NCBI GenBank assembly: GCA_030692365.1
Contig: JAUYCC010000098.1
Coordinates: forward strand, 1 to 46,632
Source of the DNA: Pelolinea sp.
GTDB taxonomy: Bacteria; Chloroflexota; Anaerolineae; Anaerolineales; Anaerolineaceae
DNA length: 46,632 nucleotides
Reading direction: 5' to 3'
The notes beneath the pieces are model-generated. The model made no database searches. It saw only the letters and a program-made list of their open reading frames with translations, and was not told the DNA's origin. Of the stretch, positions 14,884-25,131 are shown one piece after another (position 1 is the first letter of the stretch; each line of letters opens with the position of its first letter). Both the position numbers and the translations under genes were made by a program.

Positions 14884-17529
14884 ATGCAGGTTATTCTAAC
14901 GCATGAACAGGCGGATTTTGACGCGATTGCCTCACTTCTGGGGACTGCCCTACTGCAAAAAAATTCAACCGCAGTTCTTCCCCTGGTCATGAACCGCAAC
15001 GTAAAGAGTTTTATTCACCTTTACGCCACTGACTTGCCATTCGCGACATTGGAGGACCTTCCAAAAACATCTATCGATACTGTTACATTGGTGGATACCC
15101 AATCACTGGTCACTCTCAAAGGTATGAATAAAGATACCCGGGTGTTTGTTATTGACCATCACCAGAAAAAAGAGGAACTGCCTGAAAGCTGGGAATTCAC
15201 AATGGTGGTTACCAGCGCCTGTACCACTCATTTTGTTGAAGTCCTTCAGGAAAACAACGGCTCTCTCAGTCTGGTACATGCGACCCTGCTTTTGCTAGGA
15301 ATATACGAAGATACCGGATCACTCTCCTATGCGAATACCTCTTCCCGGGATGTCATGGCGGTTGCTTATCTGCTGGATCAGGGAGCCAGCCTGAAAATTG
15401 CGTCTGAATTCCTGAATCCCCCTCTTTCCAAAGGCCAGCGGGAAGTTTTTGAGCGGTTACTGGCTTCAATGGAAACCCTGCACATCCATAATTCCCGGAT
15501 TTTCGTATCCTCTGCCAGCGCTCCTGAACTGGATGATGAGGTGTCCAGTATCGCCCACAAAATTTCCGACCTGTCTGACCCGGATGGGTTGTTTATTTTC
15601 GTGGAAACTAAGGAAGGTATCCGGCTGGTTGCCAGATCAGTCACTGATCAAATTGATACAGGAGAGATCACACGGCAGTTCGGCGGTGGCGGACATGAAC
15701 GGGCAGCCGCGGCATTGATAAAACGTAATAAGCTGAATGAGAACCAATTATCAGATATCGTTAGCCTTTTCAAGCAGGAACTGCCAAAATATGTAAAACC
15801 AACGATTACCGTCAAACAGATCATGTCTAAAAAGCCTTTGACCATATCGCCGGCCACAAGCGCCGAAGAAGCCCACACACTAATGAAGAACTTTGGCTAT
15901 GAGGGTTATCCGGTCATTGAAGATGGGCAAGTCATCGGATTATTAACCCGCCGTGCAGTTGACCGTGCTCTATCACACAAGCTTAACCTGCCCGCTTCAA
16001 GCCTGATGGAAGCAGGGAATATTTTTGTCCATCCGGGAGATACACTCGATGCCTTACAAATGGTAATGGCAGATACCGGCTGGGGTCAGGTCCCGGTGGT
16101 TGATCCGAAAACAAAAAACATTACCGGCATTGTTACTCGTACTGATCTTTTAAAAACCATCGCCGGCAAAAAACCTGGCACACCGGAAAAATTAAACCTT
16201 GCCGCGGAGATGGAATCTGACCTGCCGCCTGCCCGGCTGGGCTTTCTGAAACTCATCAGCCTTACTGCCAGTAATTTGCACATGCCAATTTACCTCGTCG
16301 GCGGATTTGCGCGCGATCTCATTTTGGGAGCGCCATGGCTGGATATGGATTTAGTCGTTGAAGGCGATGCCATTTTATTGGCTGAAGCGCTTGCCGAAAA
16401 GTACGGTGGGCGTGTCACTTGCCACAGAAAATTTGGTACAGCAAAGTGGCATGTAACCTCCATAAGAAAAGAATTGCTGAACAACAAGAATTCAACGACG
16501 CTGCTGGATTATTCCTCCCTTCCTCCAACAATAGATTTAATCAGCGCCAGAACAGAATTCTATGAGAAACCCACAGCGCTGCCTACAGTTAAAACAGGCA
16601 GTATCAAATTGGACCTTCACCGTAGAGACTTTACGATTAACACCATGGCCGTCCGGTTCGATGGTCACCACTTTGGGGACCTTTATGATTACTGGGGTGG
16701 CCTCAACGATCTAAAAAAGGGGCTTATTCGGGTTTTACATTCCTTATCTTTTGTGGATGATCCCACCCGCATTTTACGGGCTGTCCGTTTTGAACAACGG
16801 TTTGGGTTTTCGATCGAAGAAAGGACACTCGCGCTTCTCCTTGAAGCCAGAGATTTGTTGGAAGAAGTATCCGGCGACCGTATACGGCATGAACTTGACC
16901 TGATGCTGGAAGAACCTAAAGCCCCGGAAATGCTGGCTCGAATGAACAAACTGGGCTTACTCCACCAATTCTTCGCAAACCTGAAATGGGATTCAGACAA
17001 GCTAACGGCCTTGCGCAAGTATTTTAAGGAAGGATTGCCGCAGAATTGGTTCACTCATGACCAACAGAAAAATATTCAAACAAAGACAAATGGCGCGTAT
17101 ATCCTTCTAACGGCTCAATCAGGTCAGGTAGAAATCTTGAAAGTTCTTGGATGGTTACGATTAAAAAATCATCTCGCTCAGATGATTATCCAGGCGAACG
17201 GATTATGGCATCAACTGGATTCCCTAAAAGGTCTTACACCCAGCCAGGCAACAAGAAAACTAGAAGATTATTCACAGCTTGAGATTTATTGCGTATATTT
17301 TCATTGTATGGATAGTCAAATTAGCAAGACATTAGAAAATTTTGCCATTAAATGGCGCTGGATTAAACCAGTAACTGACGGGGTGGCGCTTCAAAATCTT
17401 GGTCTTAAACCCGGACCTGCTTTTAGTAACATACTGTGGGAATTGAAGGCTGCCTGGCTTGACGGGAGACTTAATTCTGAAAAAGAAGAGCTGGCTTATC
17501 TTGAAGCTCTTCTAAAAAAGGTTGATTAA
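14884..17529 (+). CDS. DHH-CBS-CBS-polyA-polymerase fusion (tRNA CCA/A-adding type nucleotidyltransferase)
   Basis: An 881-residue four-part protein. Residues 1 to about 305 form a DHH/DHHA1 phosphoesterase module (HEQADFDAIASLLG, VIDHHQKK, FGGGGHERAAAALI). Two CBS domains follow (about 313-435; IMSKKPLTISPATSAEEA and HPGDTLDALQMVMA). From about residue 465 comes a class II nucleotidyltransferase head (GGFARDLILG, catalytic LDMDLVVEGDA), RRDFTINTMAV, and the DDPTRILRAVRFEQRFGF RNA-binding block. The same order is known in cyanobacteria, Aquifex and deltaproteobacteria, where such enzymes add the terminal A or CCA of tRNA. Whether this one adds CC, A or all three cannot be decided from sequence. 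The CBS pair may sense adenine nucleotides. Confidence 0.92.
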   Translation: MQVILTHEQADFDAIASLLGTALLQKNSTAVLPLVMNRNVKSFIHLYATDLPFATLEDLPKTSIDTVTLVDTQSLVTLKGMNKDTRVFVIDHHQKKEELPESWEFTMVVTSACTTHFVEVLQENNGSLSLVHATLLLLGIYEDTGSLSYANTSSRDVMAVAYLLDQGASLKIASEFLNPPLSKGQREVFERLLASMETLHIHNSRIFVSSASAPELDDEVSSIAHKISDLSDPDGLFIFVETKEGIRLVARSVTDQIDTGEITRQFGGGGHERAAAALIKRNKLNENQLSDIVSLFKQELPKYVKPTITVKQIMSKKPLTISPATSAEEAHTLMKNFGYEGYPVIEDGQVIGLLTRRAVDRALSHKLNLPASSLMEAGNIFVHPGDTLDALQMVMADTGWGQVPVVDPKTKNITGIVTRTDLLKTIAGKKPGTPEKLNLAAEMESDLPPARLGFLKLISLTASNLHMPIYLVGGFARDLILGAPWLDMDLVVEGDAILLAEALAEKYGGRVTCHRKFGTAKWHVTSIRKELLNNKNSTTLLDYSSLPPTIDLISARTEFYEKPTALPTVKTGSIKLDLHRRDFTINTMAVRFDGHHFGDLYDYWGGLNDLKKGLIRVLHSLSFVDDPTRILRAVRFEQRFGFSIEERTLALLLEARDLLEEVSGDRIRHELDLMLEEPKAPEMLARMNKLGLLHQFFANLKWDSDKLTALRKYFKEGLPQNWFTHDQQKNIQTKTNGAYILLTAQSGQVEILKVLGWLRLKNHLAQMIIQANGLWHQLDSLKGLTPSQATRKLEDYSQLEIYCVYFHCMDSQISKTLENFAIKWRWIKPVTDGVALQNLGLKPGPAFSNILWELKAAWLDGRLNSEKEELAYLEALLKKVD

Positions 17530-17601
17530 ATCCGTCGTACACTACACGACCTTAAAATCAAGGATTGTAAAGAAAATAATCCATTCTGCATACAAATAGT
17601 T

Positions 17602-17630
17602 TTGACAATACTGCTGTTTCCTTTTAAAAT
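17602..17630 (+). promoter_or_regulatory. strong sigma-70-type promoter of the EF-G-like gene
   Basis: TTGACA at 17602-17607 and TAAAAT at 17625-17630 are separated by 17 bases, a near-consensus promoter. The ATG lies at 17672, with a purine-rich ribosome site (GGAAAGAAGGA) before it. The rest of the 142-base gap after the previous gene shows no gene. Confidence 0.85.
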
Positions 17631-17671
17631 CATAATGTTGAATTAAATTAAGGAAAGAAGGAATCATCTTA

Positions 17672-19744
17672 ATGAAAGAATACAGTTCAAAAGCCATCAG
17701 AAATGTTGCTTTAGTCTCTCATTCCAGTGCCGGTAAGACCATTCTGTCCGAGGCATTTCTTCATTTTACGGGCACCACAACCCGCCTTGGGAAAATTGAT
17801 GAAGGGAATACTGTTTCAGATTTTGACGATGAAGAAATTCGCAGAGGAATATCCCTCTATTCGACTGTGATCCCTATTGAATACAAGGATGTCAAGATCA
17901 ATTTCCTGGATACCCCCGGTTATACCGATTTTGTGGGTGAGCAGATTTCCGCCTTGAGTGTGGCTGATAGCGCAGTGGTGGCAATTGAAGCTGTTTCAGG
18001 ATATGAGGTCGGTACTGAAATCGCCTGGCAATATTGTGATAAATTCAAACTTCCCCGCATTGTTTTAATTAACAAGATGGACCGCGAAAACGCGGACTAT
18101 AAAAAGGCGTTAGCCAGCGTTCAGGAGAATTCGGAAGCCCGCTTAATTCCGGCTCAACTGCCGTGGGGTGAGCACCTGGAATTCAAGGGCGTCATCGACC
18201 TTCTGAGCATGAAGGCTTATAAAGGTGCGGGAAAAGACGCGGAAGAAATTCCGGCGGAATTGAAATCTGAAGCTGAAGAAACCCGAACCCAATTGGTTGA
18301 AGCGGCCGCCGAAGGTGATGATTCCCTGCTTGAAAAATACCTTGAGAGCGGTGAGCTTTCGGCTGAAGAAATTGCGAAAGGACTGGCCAGTGTGGTTAAA
18401 CACGGTACCTACATTCCAGTCTTTTTCGCGGCAGGCGGCGCAGAAATCGGCATAGCTCCTTTATTAGACGGCATCATTTCTTTGCTTCCTTCACCTGCGG
18501 AAGCAGTCAATGTGACAGTAAACGGTAAAAACGGTGAAGAGACCTTAAAGGCCGATGATAATGGACCATTAGCTCTTTATGTCTGGAAGACTACCGCGGA
18601 TCCTTTTGTTGGCAAGCAAACCTACTTTAAAGTTTTTTCCGGTTCATTATCGCCTGATGTGCGACTTTGGAACCCCAACAAAGAAACCGAAGAGCGCTTG
18701 GGCGGAATCTACATACCAAAGGGAAAGGAAGAAATCTCTATCAAGGTGATTCACAGTGGTGATATCGGAGTAGTTCCTAAATTGTCCGTTACCGCGACCG
18801 GTAACACTCTGTGTGATAAAGCCCACCCGTTGACTCTGCCTATTCCGGAATTCCCCAATTCCCTCTATCAGGTCGCTATCATGCCAAAGACCCAAGCAGA
18901 CTCAACCAAAATTTCTCCATCATTGACTCGCCTTTGCGAAGAGGATATGACCTTGTCATGGCACCAGGAACCTTTAACGAACCAAACAATCCTTCAGGGT
19001 ATGGGTGATCAGCACATTGACGTGGCTATCCGCCGCGCAGAATCCAAATTTCAAGTGAACCTCACAACCGAATTGCCACGAGTCCCATACCGTGAAACCA
19101 TCACAAAGAAAGCGCAAGGAATGCACCGCCATAAAAAACAGACCGGCGGCTCAGGCCAGTTTGGTGAAGTATGGCTGCGGGTTGAACCGCTACCCGAAGG
19201 TGATTTTGAATTCGTAAACGCCGTTGTTGGCGGCGCCGTTGGATCCAACTACATGCCGGCGATAGAAAAAGGTATCCGCAGTGTGATGAAAGAAGGCGTT
19301 ATAGCCGGGTTCTCCGTTTCGGGTATCAAGGTTGAAGTTTTTGACGGTAAGGAACATCCGGTTGATTCCAAGCCAATTGCTTTTGAAGTAGCAGGCCGAG
19401 AGGCTTTCAAATTAGCCTTCAAGGATGCCTCCCCGGTTCTTCGCGAGCCTATCATGAAAGTCAAGGTTATCGTACCTGAGGAGAACATGGGTGATATCCT
19501 GGGTGATATGAACACCCGCCGCGCGCACGTGCAGGGCATGGAGACTGAAAAAGGCCGTTCCATCGTCACAGCCAATCTACCTCTGGCAGAAATGCTGAGA
19601 TACACCACCGATCTGCGCTCCATCACCGGCGGTCGGGGAATTTTCAACATGGAATTCTCTCATTATCAGGTAGTTCCCACACATGTAGCACAAAGCGTAA
19701 TTGATGCCCGCCAGAAAGAATTGGAAAGTAAAAAGGAAGAATAA
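17672..19744 (+). CDS. EF-G-like translational GTPase
   Basis: A 690-residue protein with the five-domain EF-G layout. G motifs are SHSSAGKT (G1, residues 16-23), an EIRRGIS stretch in place of RERGITI, FLDTPGYTDF (G3) and INKMD (G4). Domain IV begins near GGSGQFGEVWLRVEPL. The G1 box lacks the usual GHIDAGKT or AHVDHGKT wording, and the segment before switch II reads DFDDEEIRRG, so this is likely one of the EF-G-like paralogues (an EF-G2 type) rather than the str-operon fusA. Canonical fusA would be expected beside tuf, beyond the right edge. It has its own strong promoter and terminator, so it is monocistronic. Confidence 0.88.
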   Translation: MKEYSSKAIRNVALVSHSSAGKTILSEAFLHFTGTTTRLGKIDEGNTVSDFDDEEIRRGISLYSTVIPIEYKDVKINFLDTPGYTDFVGEQISALSVADSAVVAIEAVSGYEVGTEIAWQYCDKFKLPRIVLINKMDRENADYKKALASVQENSEARLIPAQLPWGEHLEFKGVIDLLSMKAYKGAGKDAEEIPAELKSEAEETRTQLVEAAAEGDDSLLEKYLESGELSAEEIAKGLASVVKHGTYIPVFFAAGGAEIGIAPLLDGIISLLPSPAEAVNVTVNGKNGEETLKADDNGPLALYVWKTTADPFVGKQTYFKVFSGSLSPDVRLWNPNKETEERLGGIYIPKGKEEISIKVIHSGDIGVVPKLSVTATGNTLCDKAHPLTLPIPEFPNSLYQVAIMPKTQADSTKISPSLTRLCEEDMTLSWHQEPLTNQTILQGMGDQHIDVAIRRAESKFQVNLTTELPRVPYRETITKKAQGMHRHKKQTGGSGQFGEVWLRVEPLPEGDFEFVNAVVGGAVGSNYMPAIEKGIRSVMKEGVIAGFSVSGIKVEVFDGKEHPVDSKPIAFEVAGREAFKLAFKDASPVLREPIMKVKVIVPEENMGDILGDMNTRRAHVQGMETEKGRSIVTANLPLAEMLRYTTDLRSITGGRGIFNMEFSHYQVVPTHVAQSVIDARQKELESKKEE

Positions 19745-19757
19745 TCCTGAACCCCAA

Positions 19758-19789
19758 TAAAAGAGCTGGCATGCCAGCTCTTTTATTTA
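19758..19789 (+). terminator. terminator after the EF-G-like gene
   Basis: A perfect 28-base palindrome (19758-19785) forms a stem of about 12 bases with a four-base loop, with A/T flanks suited to termination in both directions. Confidence 0.88.
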
Positions 19790-19810
19790 ACAATTAATAA
19801 CCTGAATAAT

Positions 19811-20020
19811 ATGAATTCAATTGAAAAACTTTGGGATGCCCTTCTTTCGCGTGATTCTGCACTCATCCAAAAAACCTACATGCATCTCAATGAAAAAGAT
19901 CAGAAAGCGATTATGGATCATTTAATAAAAATGACCACGGAAACCGGCTGGCATTCGGAGCAAAAGTGCTCTGTCCAGGCTGCCATTGATGCTATCAATG
20001 GATTGGGTAAAAAAAATTAA
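19811..20020 (+). CDS. small protein of unknown function
   Basis: A 69-residue soluble, helical-looking protein with no recognised domain. The central part reads LNEKDQKAIMDHLIKM, then TGWHSEQKCSVQAAIDAI. I recall similar short proteins in Chloroflexota genomes but cannot name a family. There is no Shine-Dalgarno site before the ATG; an AT-rich stretch just upstream could supply a -10 box for a near-leaderless transcript. It stands alone between the EF-G-like terminator and proS. Confidence 0.65.
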   Translation: MNSIEKLWDALLSRDSALIQKTYMHLNEKDQKAIMDHLIKMTTETGWHSEQKCSVQAAIDAINGLGKKN

Positions 20021-20043
20021 TTAATAATATTTTCATAAATTGA

Positions 20044-21576
<1,533 letters not shown>

Positions 21577-21584
21577 CTTCAGTA

Positions 21585-22382
21585 ATGCCGTTAGTCCAAT
21601 TAAGCAGGTTAAGGTCACAACTGAACGCCCTGGCGGCGCATTTCAAAGATCCCAATGTATTTCGGGATTCTTTGACATCCCTTTTCCTGATGTATGAGAA
21701 CAAAGAATCCACAACCAATATTTGGTTAAGAAAAAGTTCTCAATTCTCTTCGTATAACGTCCCGGAATCGGTCATGACGGAGTTGGTATCCAAAATCGCG
21801 GATCTTTCCAGAGTGATGCCCGAACAAGTACTGGTTAATGCAGATAATCTTTGGGAAATGCCTTATTATGAATCCAGAAAAGTTGCAATTGCATTGGTAT
21901 CAAACCTTGAAGATACTTATCAAAATGATTTTTTACGAAGGGTTCATTCATGGCTTTCTGTTGATTTAGAAGAGGTTCTGATCAAGGATCTATTGGCTGC
22001 GGTTGAAGCAAAACCTGCTATTTTGCAAAATAAACAATGGTTGGATTTGATCAAAACCTGGCTGGATTCCAAAGACACCAATATTATCAAACTCGGATTA
22101 CAGGCTTTAAATAGAACCCTGAGCCACAAGTATCAGAATCTGCCAGCCATATTCAGCCTGCTAACCCCCCTTGTTCGTAATCCACAGTTGGTCGTACAGA
22201 AAGAGCTGATGGGTGTTATTCAGGCGCTCATGGTCCTATCAGAGGCTGAAACTGCTTCATTTCTCATGATGGTGGGTCAACTTTACCCTAATGATGACGT
22301 TTTTATGTTTTTACGAAAGTGCCTACCGCTATTTGATAATTATTTCCAGAACGAATTACGCAGCATTCTGAACGCTCGTTAA
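21585..22382 (+). CDS. helical-repeat protein (HEAT/DNA-alkylation-repeat-like), function unknown
   Basis: A 265-residue, almost fully helical protein. Successive helix pairs such as WEMPYYESRKVAIALVSNL, WLDLIKTWLDSKDTNIIKLG and LLTPLVRNPQLVVQKELMG resemble HEAT repeats like those of AlkD-type DNA glycosylases, where residues in the repeats line a DNA groove. I do not see a firm catalytic signature. The start lies eight bases after proS. It could be a DNA-repair or protein-binding scaffold; the family is not certain. Confidence 0.7.
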   Translation: MPLVQLSRLRSQLNALAAHFKDPNVFRDSLTSLFLMYENKESTTNIWLRKSSQFSSYNVPESVMTELVSKIADLSRVMPEQVLVNADNLWEMPYYESRKVAIALVSNLEDTYQNDFLRRVHSWLSVDLEEVLIKDLLAAVEAKPAILQNKQWLDLIKTWLDSKDTNIIKLGLQALNRTLSHKYQNLPAIFSLLTPLVRNPQLVVQKELMGVIQALMVLSEAETASFLMMVGQLYPNDDVFMFLRKCLPLFDNYFQNELRSILNAR

Positions 22383-22397
22383 TTTCGTGTTACATTC

Positions 22398-22406
22398 TGG
22401 TATAAT
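22398..22406 (+). promoter_or_regulatory. extended -10 promoter of rpsO
   Basis: TGGTATAAT at 22398-22406 is a perfect TGn-extended -10 box, with no good -35 box. It would start a transcript near 22413 with a leader of about 75 bases before rpsO. Confidence 0.7.
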
Positions 22407-22419
22407 ATTAAGTCTGACT

Positions 22420-22456
22420 AGTCCCTCTCGAGGCTCAGGCTTTGGGCGAGGAGACT
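22420..22456 (+). promoter_or_regulatory. structured rpsO leader (possible S15 autoregulatory site)
   Basis: The arm at 22420-22430 can pair, with a small bulge, with the arm at 22447-22456, placing a GC-rich loop between them. The hairpin lies in the leader just upstream of the rpsO ribosome site (AAGGAG). S15 is known to repress its own mRNA through leader structures in several bacteria, but those structures differ widely. The role here is inference from position and pairing. Confidence 0.4.
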
Positions 22457-22486
22457 TGCTAAACTAATAAAGGAGAAAGCAGCGTC

Positions 22487-22759
22487 ATGTCCTTAACAAA
22501 AGAAGAAAAAGGTACCATCATCGAAGGTTTTCGTGTCCACGCTTCGGACACAGGGTCTGCGGAAGTGCAGATCGCAATGCTCACAAAAAGAATTGAGCAG
22601 CTTACCGAACATCTGAAGAGTCACAAGCACGATGAATCATCTAGGCGAGGTTTATTGAAACTGGTTGGCCAGCGCAGGCGGTTACTCGCATATTTACGGG
22701 GAAATAATCTCGCCAGCTACCAGGCAATAGTAAAGAAACTGAACCTGAGAAGCAAATAA
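22487..22759 (+). CDS. rpsO: 30S ribosomal protein S15
   Basis: A 90-residue S15, the normal length. It carries the family signature in order: [38 protein letters not shown] and [13 protein letters not shown]15 binds the central domain of 16S rRNA early in 30S assembly. An AAGGAG ribosome site precedes the ATG. It is placed before pnp, a very common bacterial pair. Confidence 0.98.
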   Translation: MSLTKEEKGTIIEGFRVHASDTGSAEVQIAMLTKRIEQLTEHLKSHKHDESSRRGLLKLVGQRRRLLAYLRGNNLASYQAIVKKLNLRSK

Positions 22760-22777
22760 TTCGGTTGAAAACTTGCA

Positions 22778-22798
22778 GATGGATTGTAAAAATCCATC
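22778..22798 (+). other. small hairpin between rpsO and pnp
   Basis: An eight-base perfect stem (22778-22785 with 22791-22798) with a five-base loop lies 19 bases after rpsO. The following sequence is not a proper T-run, so it is more likely an RNA-stabilising or processing hairpin, or a weak terminator. Confidence 0.5.
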
Positions 22799-22829
22799 CA
22801 CTTGTTTAAAAACAAAATATTTTTGAAAT

Positions 22830-22899
22830 CCCCGGGTTGGGAATTGAAAAATGATCAAGAACCAGTCTTAATCATCTTTCAGTCCCTAACCCCGAGGGG
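22830..22899 (+). promoter_or_regulatory. long imperfect hairpin in the pnp leader
   Basis: The arm from 22830 to about 22855 pairs almost throughout with the arm from about 22875 to 22899 (GGGTT/AACCC, GGGA/TCCC and ATGAT/ATCAT blocks, with a few bulges). It forms a stem of about 25 base pairs ending 18 bases before the pnp start. In E. coli, pnp is autoregulated through a leader hairpin cut by RNase III and then degraded by PNPase. A similar control here is an inference. Confidence 0.6.
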
Positions 22900-22917
22900 A
22901 AGAAAGAAAGAGGGTTT

Positions 22918-25122
22918 ATGAATCCGCAAGGAAAGCAATTTACGGCTGCCTTTGGCAGTCAAACTGTTATTTTTGAGACCGGAAAATTGGCCGGTCAGGC
23001 TGGCGGAGCGGTAACCGCGCGCGTTGGCGACACCATGATTTTCGCTTCAGCTACCATGGGCGGCGTCCGCGAAGGGATTGATTTTTTCCCGCTGAGCGTG
23101 GAATATGAAGAACGCCTATACGCAGGCGGCAGAATCCCGGGGTCGTTTTTCCGGCGTGAAGGCCGCCCCGGCGACGAAGCCGTGCTGGTAGATCGTTTGA
23201 CAGACCGCCCGCTACGCCCCCTATTCGACAAGGATATGCGCAACGAAGTGCAGGTCATGATCTTATCATTGTCAGCAGACAAGGAAAATCCACTGGATAT
23301 TCTGGCCGTCAATGCCGCATCAGCGGCAATGATCATTTCGGATATTCCCTGGGGTGGACCAATCGGTGCTGTCCGTGTGGGCAGGATTAACAATGAGTTC
23401 ATTGCCAACCCCACTTACCAGCAAATGGCTGAATCAGACCTGGACCTGCGCGTCGCGGGTACCCGTGATGCGATTCTCATGGTCGAGTGCGGTTCTGATG
23501 AAATTAGCGAGGATGTAATGGTTGAAGCGCTTATTTTCGCGCACAATTCCATCCAGCCTACGATTGACACTCTTATGAAAATGGCTGCGGAAGTCGGAAA
23601 GCCAAAACGTGAAGTTGAAATTAAACGGTTGGATGAGGATTTAGTCGAAAAAGTGTTCCAACGCGCTAATACGACGTTCACCAATATTCTAGATAAACCG
23701 CACACCAAAGCCGAACTAGATGAAAACCTGAATACACTCAGAGAAGAAATTCTGGTCGAAATGGCAGAGGAGAACGAAGAACTCAAGAATCCGATCCGAG
23801 AAGCTTTTGACCGCGCGTTCAAGCGTGTGGTCCGATCCAAAATTCTCAAGGACGGCAAGCGTCCTGATGGGCGCGGCACCACCGAGATCCGCGATATCTG
23901 GTGTGAAATCGGCACCAGCCCGCGCGCTCACGGTTCCGGCCTATTCACCCGCGGTGAAACCCAGGTGCTTACCTTAGCCACATTGGGCACGCCCAAAGAA
24001 GCGCAGGAACTGGATACGCTATCACCGGAAGATTCCAAACGGTATATGCACCACTATAATTTCCCACCCTTCTCCACAGGTGAGGTCGGCCGACCTGGCC
24101 GCTCACGCCGCGAGATTGGCCACGGCGCCCTGGCGGAACGCGCTCTCGCTCCGGTGCTCCCGGATGAGAAGGATTTTCCCTATACCATGCGCCTGGTGTC
24201 TGAGGTGATGTCATCCAACGGATCAACCTCCATGGCCTCTGTTTGCGGTTCAACACTCGCTTTGATGGATACAGGAGTACCCATCAAAGCACCTGTTGCG
24301 GGCATCGCAATGGGCTTGATCAAGGAAGGCGATGACTATACGGTGCTGACCGATATCCAGGGTTTGGAAGACCACCTTGGCGATATGGACTTCAAGGTCG
24401 CAGGTACCGAAGCCGGTATCACCGCACTGCAAATGGACATCAAGATTAAGGGCATCACTCCCAAAATCATGGGAGAAGCCCTGGCTCAAGCCAAAGAAGC
24501 TCGCCTGGCGATTATTTCAAAAATAAAGGCGGTTATCTCTACGCCGCGCGCTGAATTGAAGGAATTCGTACCCAGAATCATCACGTTGCATATCCCTATT
24601 GATAAGATCGGCGCTGTGATCGGTCCAGGCGGCAAGATGATCCGTGCTATACAGGAAGAGACTGGTACAAAGATTGATATCACCGATGACGGCACTGTAT
24701 ACATCGCGGCGGTTGAAAAAGTCAACGAAGAAAAAGCCCGCGAACGAATTGAACAGCTTACCGAAAGCCCTGTTATCGGCCGAATCTATACCGGCAAAGT
24801 GGTACGCACCACCGATTTCGGCGCTTTTGTGGAGATCATGCCCGGAACCGATGGCATGGTCCACATTTCCCAGCTTGATTCTGAACGCGTCAATAAGGTA
24901 GAAGATATCGCACAGGTCGGAGAAGAATTGACCGTGATGATCACGGCTATTGATCCGGCCGGCAAGATTCGCCTTTCACGCCAGGCTGTACTGGAAGGTT
25001 GGACCGCGGAAGAAGCGCGCGAACATGACAGCGCGAACCGCAAGAGCTCAGGCGGCGACCGCAGCGGTTCAGGTAACCGTCGTGGAGGTCAAAGCCACGA
25101 CCGGCCAAGATCAAACCGCTAA
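22918..25122 (+). CDS. pnp: polyribonucleotide nucleotidyltransferase (PNPase)
   Basis: A 734-residue phosphorolytic 3'-5' exoribonuclease. It has two RNase PH-like cores, with GRIPGSFFRREGRP and LVDRLTDRPLRPLF in the first and GLFTRGETQVL, MRLVSEVMSSNGSTSMASV and MDTGVPIKAPVAG in the second. A KH domain follows (GAVIGPGGKMIRAIQEETG), then an S1 domain (GKVVRTTDFGAFVEIMPG). A short tail rich in Gly, Arg and Ser closes it. The purine-rich stretch before the ATG serves as ribosome site. The upstream long hairpin suggests control of its mRNA. Stop is followed by a bidirectional terminator. Confidence 0.97.
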   Translation: MNPQGKQFTAAFGSQTVIFETGKLAGQAGGAVTARVGDTMIFASATMGGVREGIDFFPLSVEYEERLYAGGRIPGSFFRREGRPGDEAVLVDRLTDRPLRPLFDKDMRNEVQVMILSLSADKENPLDILAVNAASAAMIISDIPWGGPIGAVRVGRINNEFIANPTYQQMAESDLDLRVAGTRDAILMVECGSDEISEDVMVEALIFAHNSIQPTIDTLMKMAAEVGKPKREVEIKRLDEDLVEKVFQRANTTFTNILDKPHTKAELDENLNTLREEILVEMAEENEELKNPIREAFDRAFKRVVRSKILKDGKRPDGRGTTEIRDIWCEIGTSPRAHGSGLFTRGETQVLTLATLGTPKEAQELDTLSPEDSKRYMHHYNFPPFSTGEVGRPGRSRREIGHGALAERALAPVLPDEKDFPYTMRLVSEVMSSNGSTSMASVCGSTLALMDTGVPIKAPVAGIAMGLIKEGDDYTVLTDIQGLEDHLGDMDFKVAGTEAGITALQMDIKIKGITPKIMGEALAQAKEARLAIISKIKAVISTPRAELKEFVPRIITLHIPIDKIGAVIGPGGKMIRAIQEETGTKIDITDDGTVYIAAVEKVNEEKARERIEQLTESPVIGRIYTGKVVRTTDFGAFVEIMPGTDGMVHISQLDSERVNKVEDIAQVGEELTVMITAIDPAGKIRLSRQAVLEGWTAEEAREHDSANRKSSGGDRSGSGNRRGGQSHDRPRSNR

Positions 25123-25131
25123 AATAAACAC

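Noticed and set aside
23415-23915. A 166-codon minus-strand frame inside pnp
   Set aside because: It is opposite the conserved PNPase core and is rich in Ser and Arg, as expected from reverse reading of a real gene.
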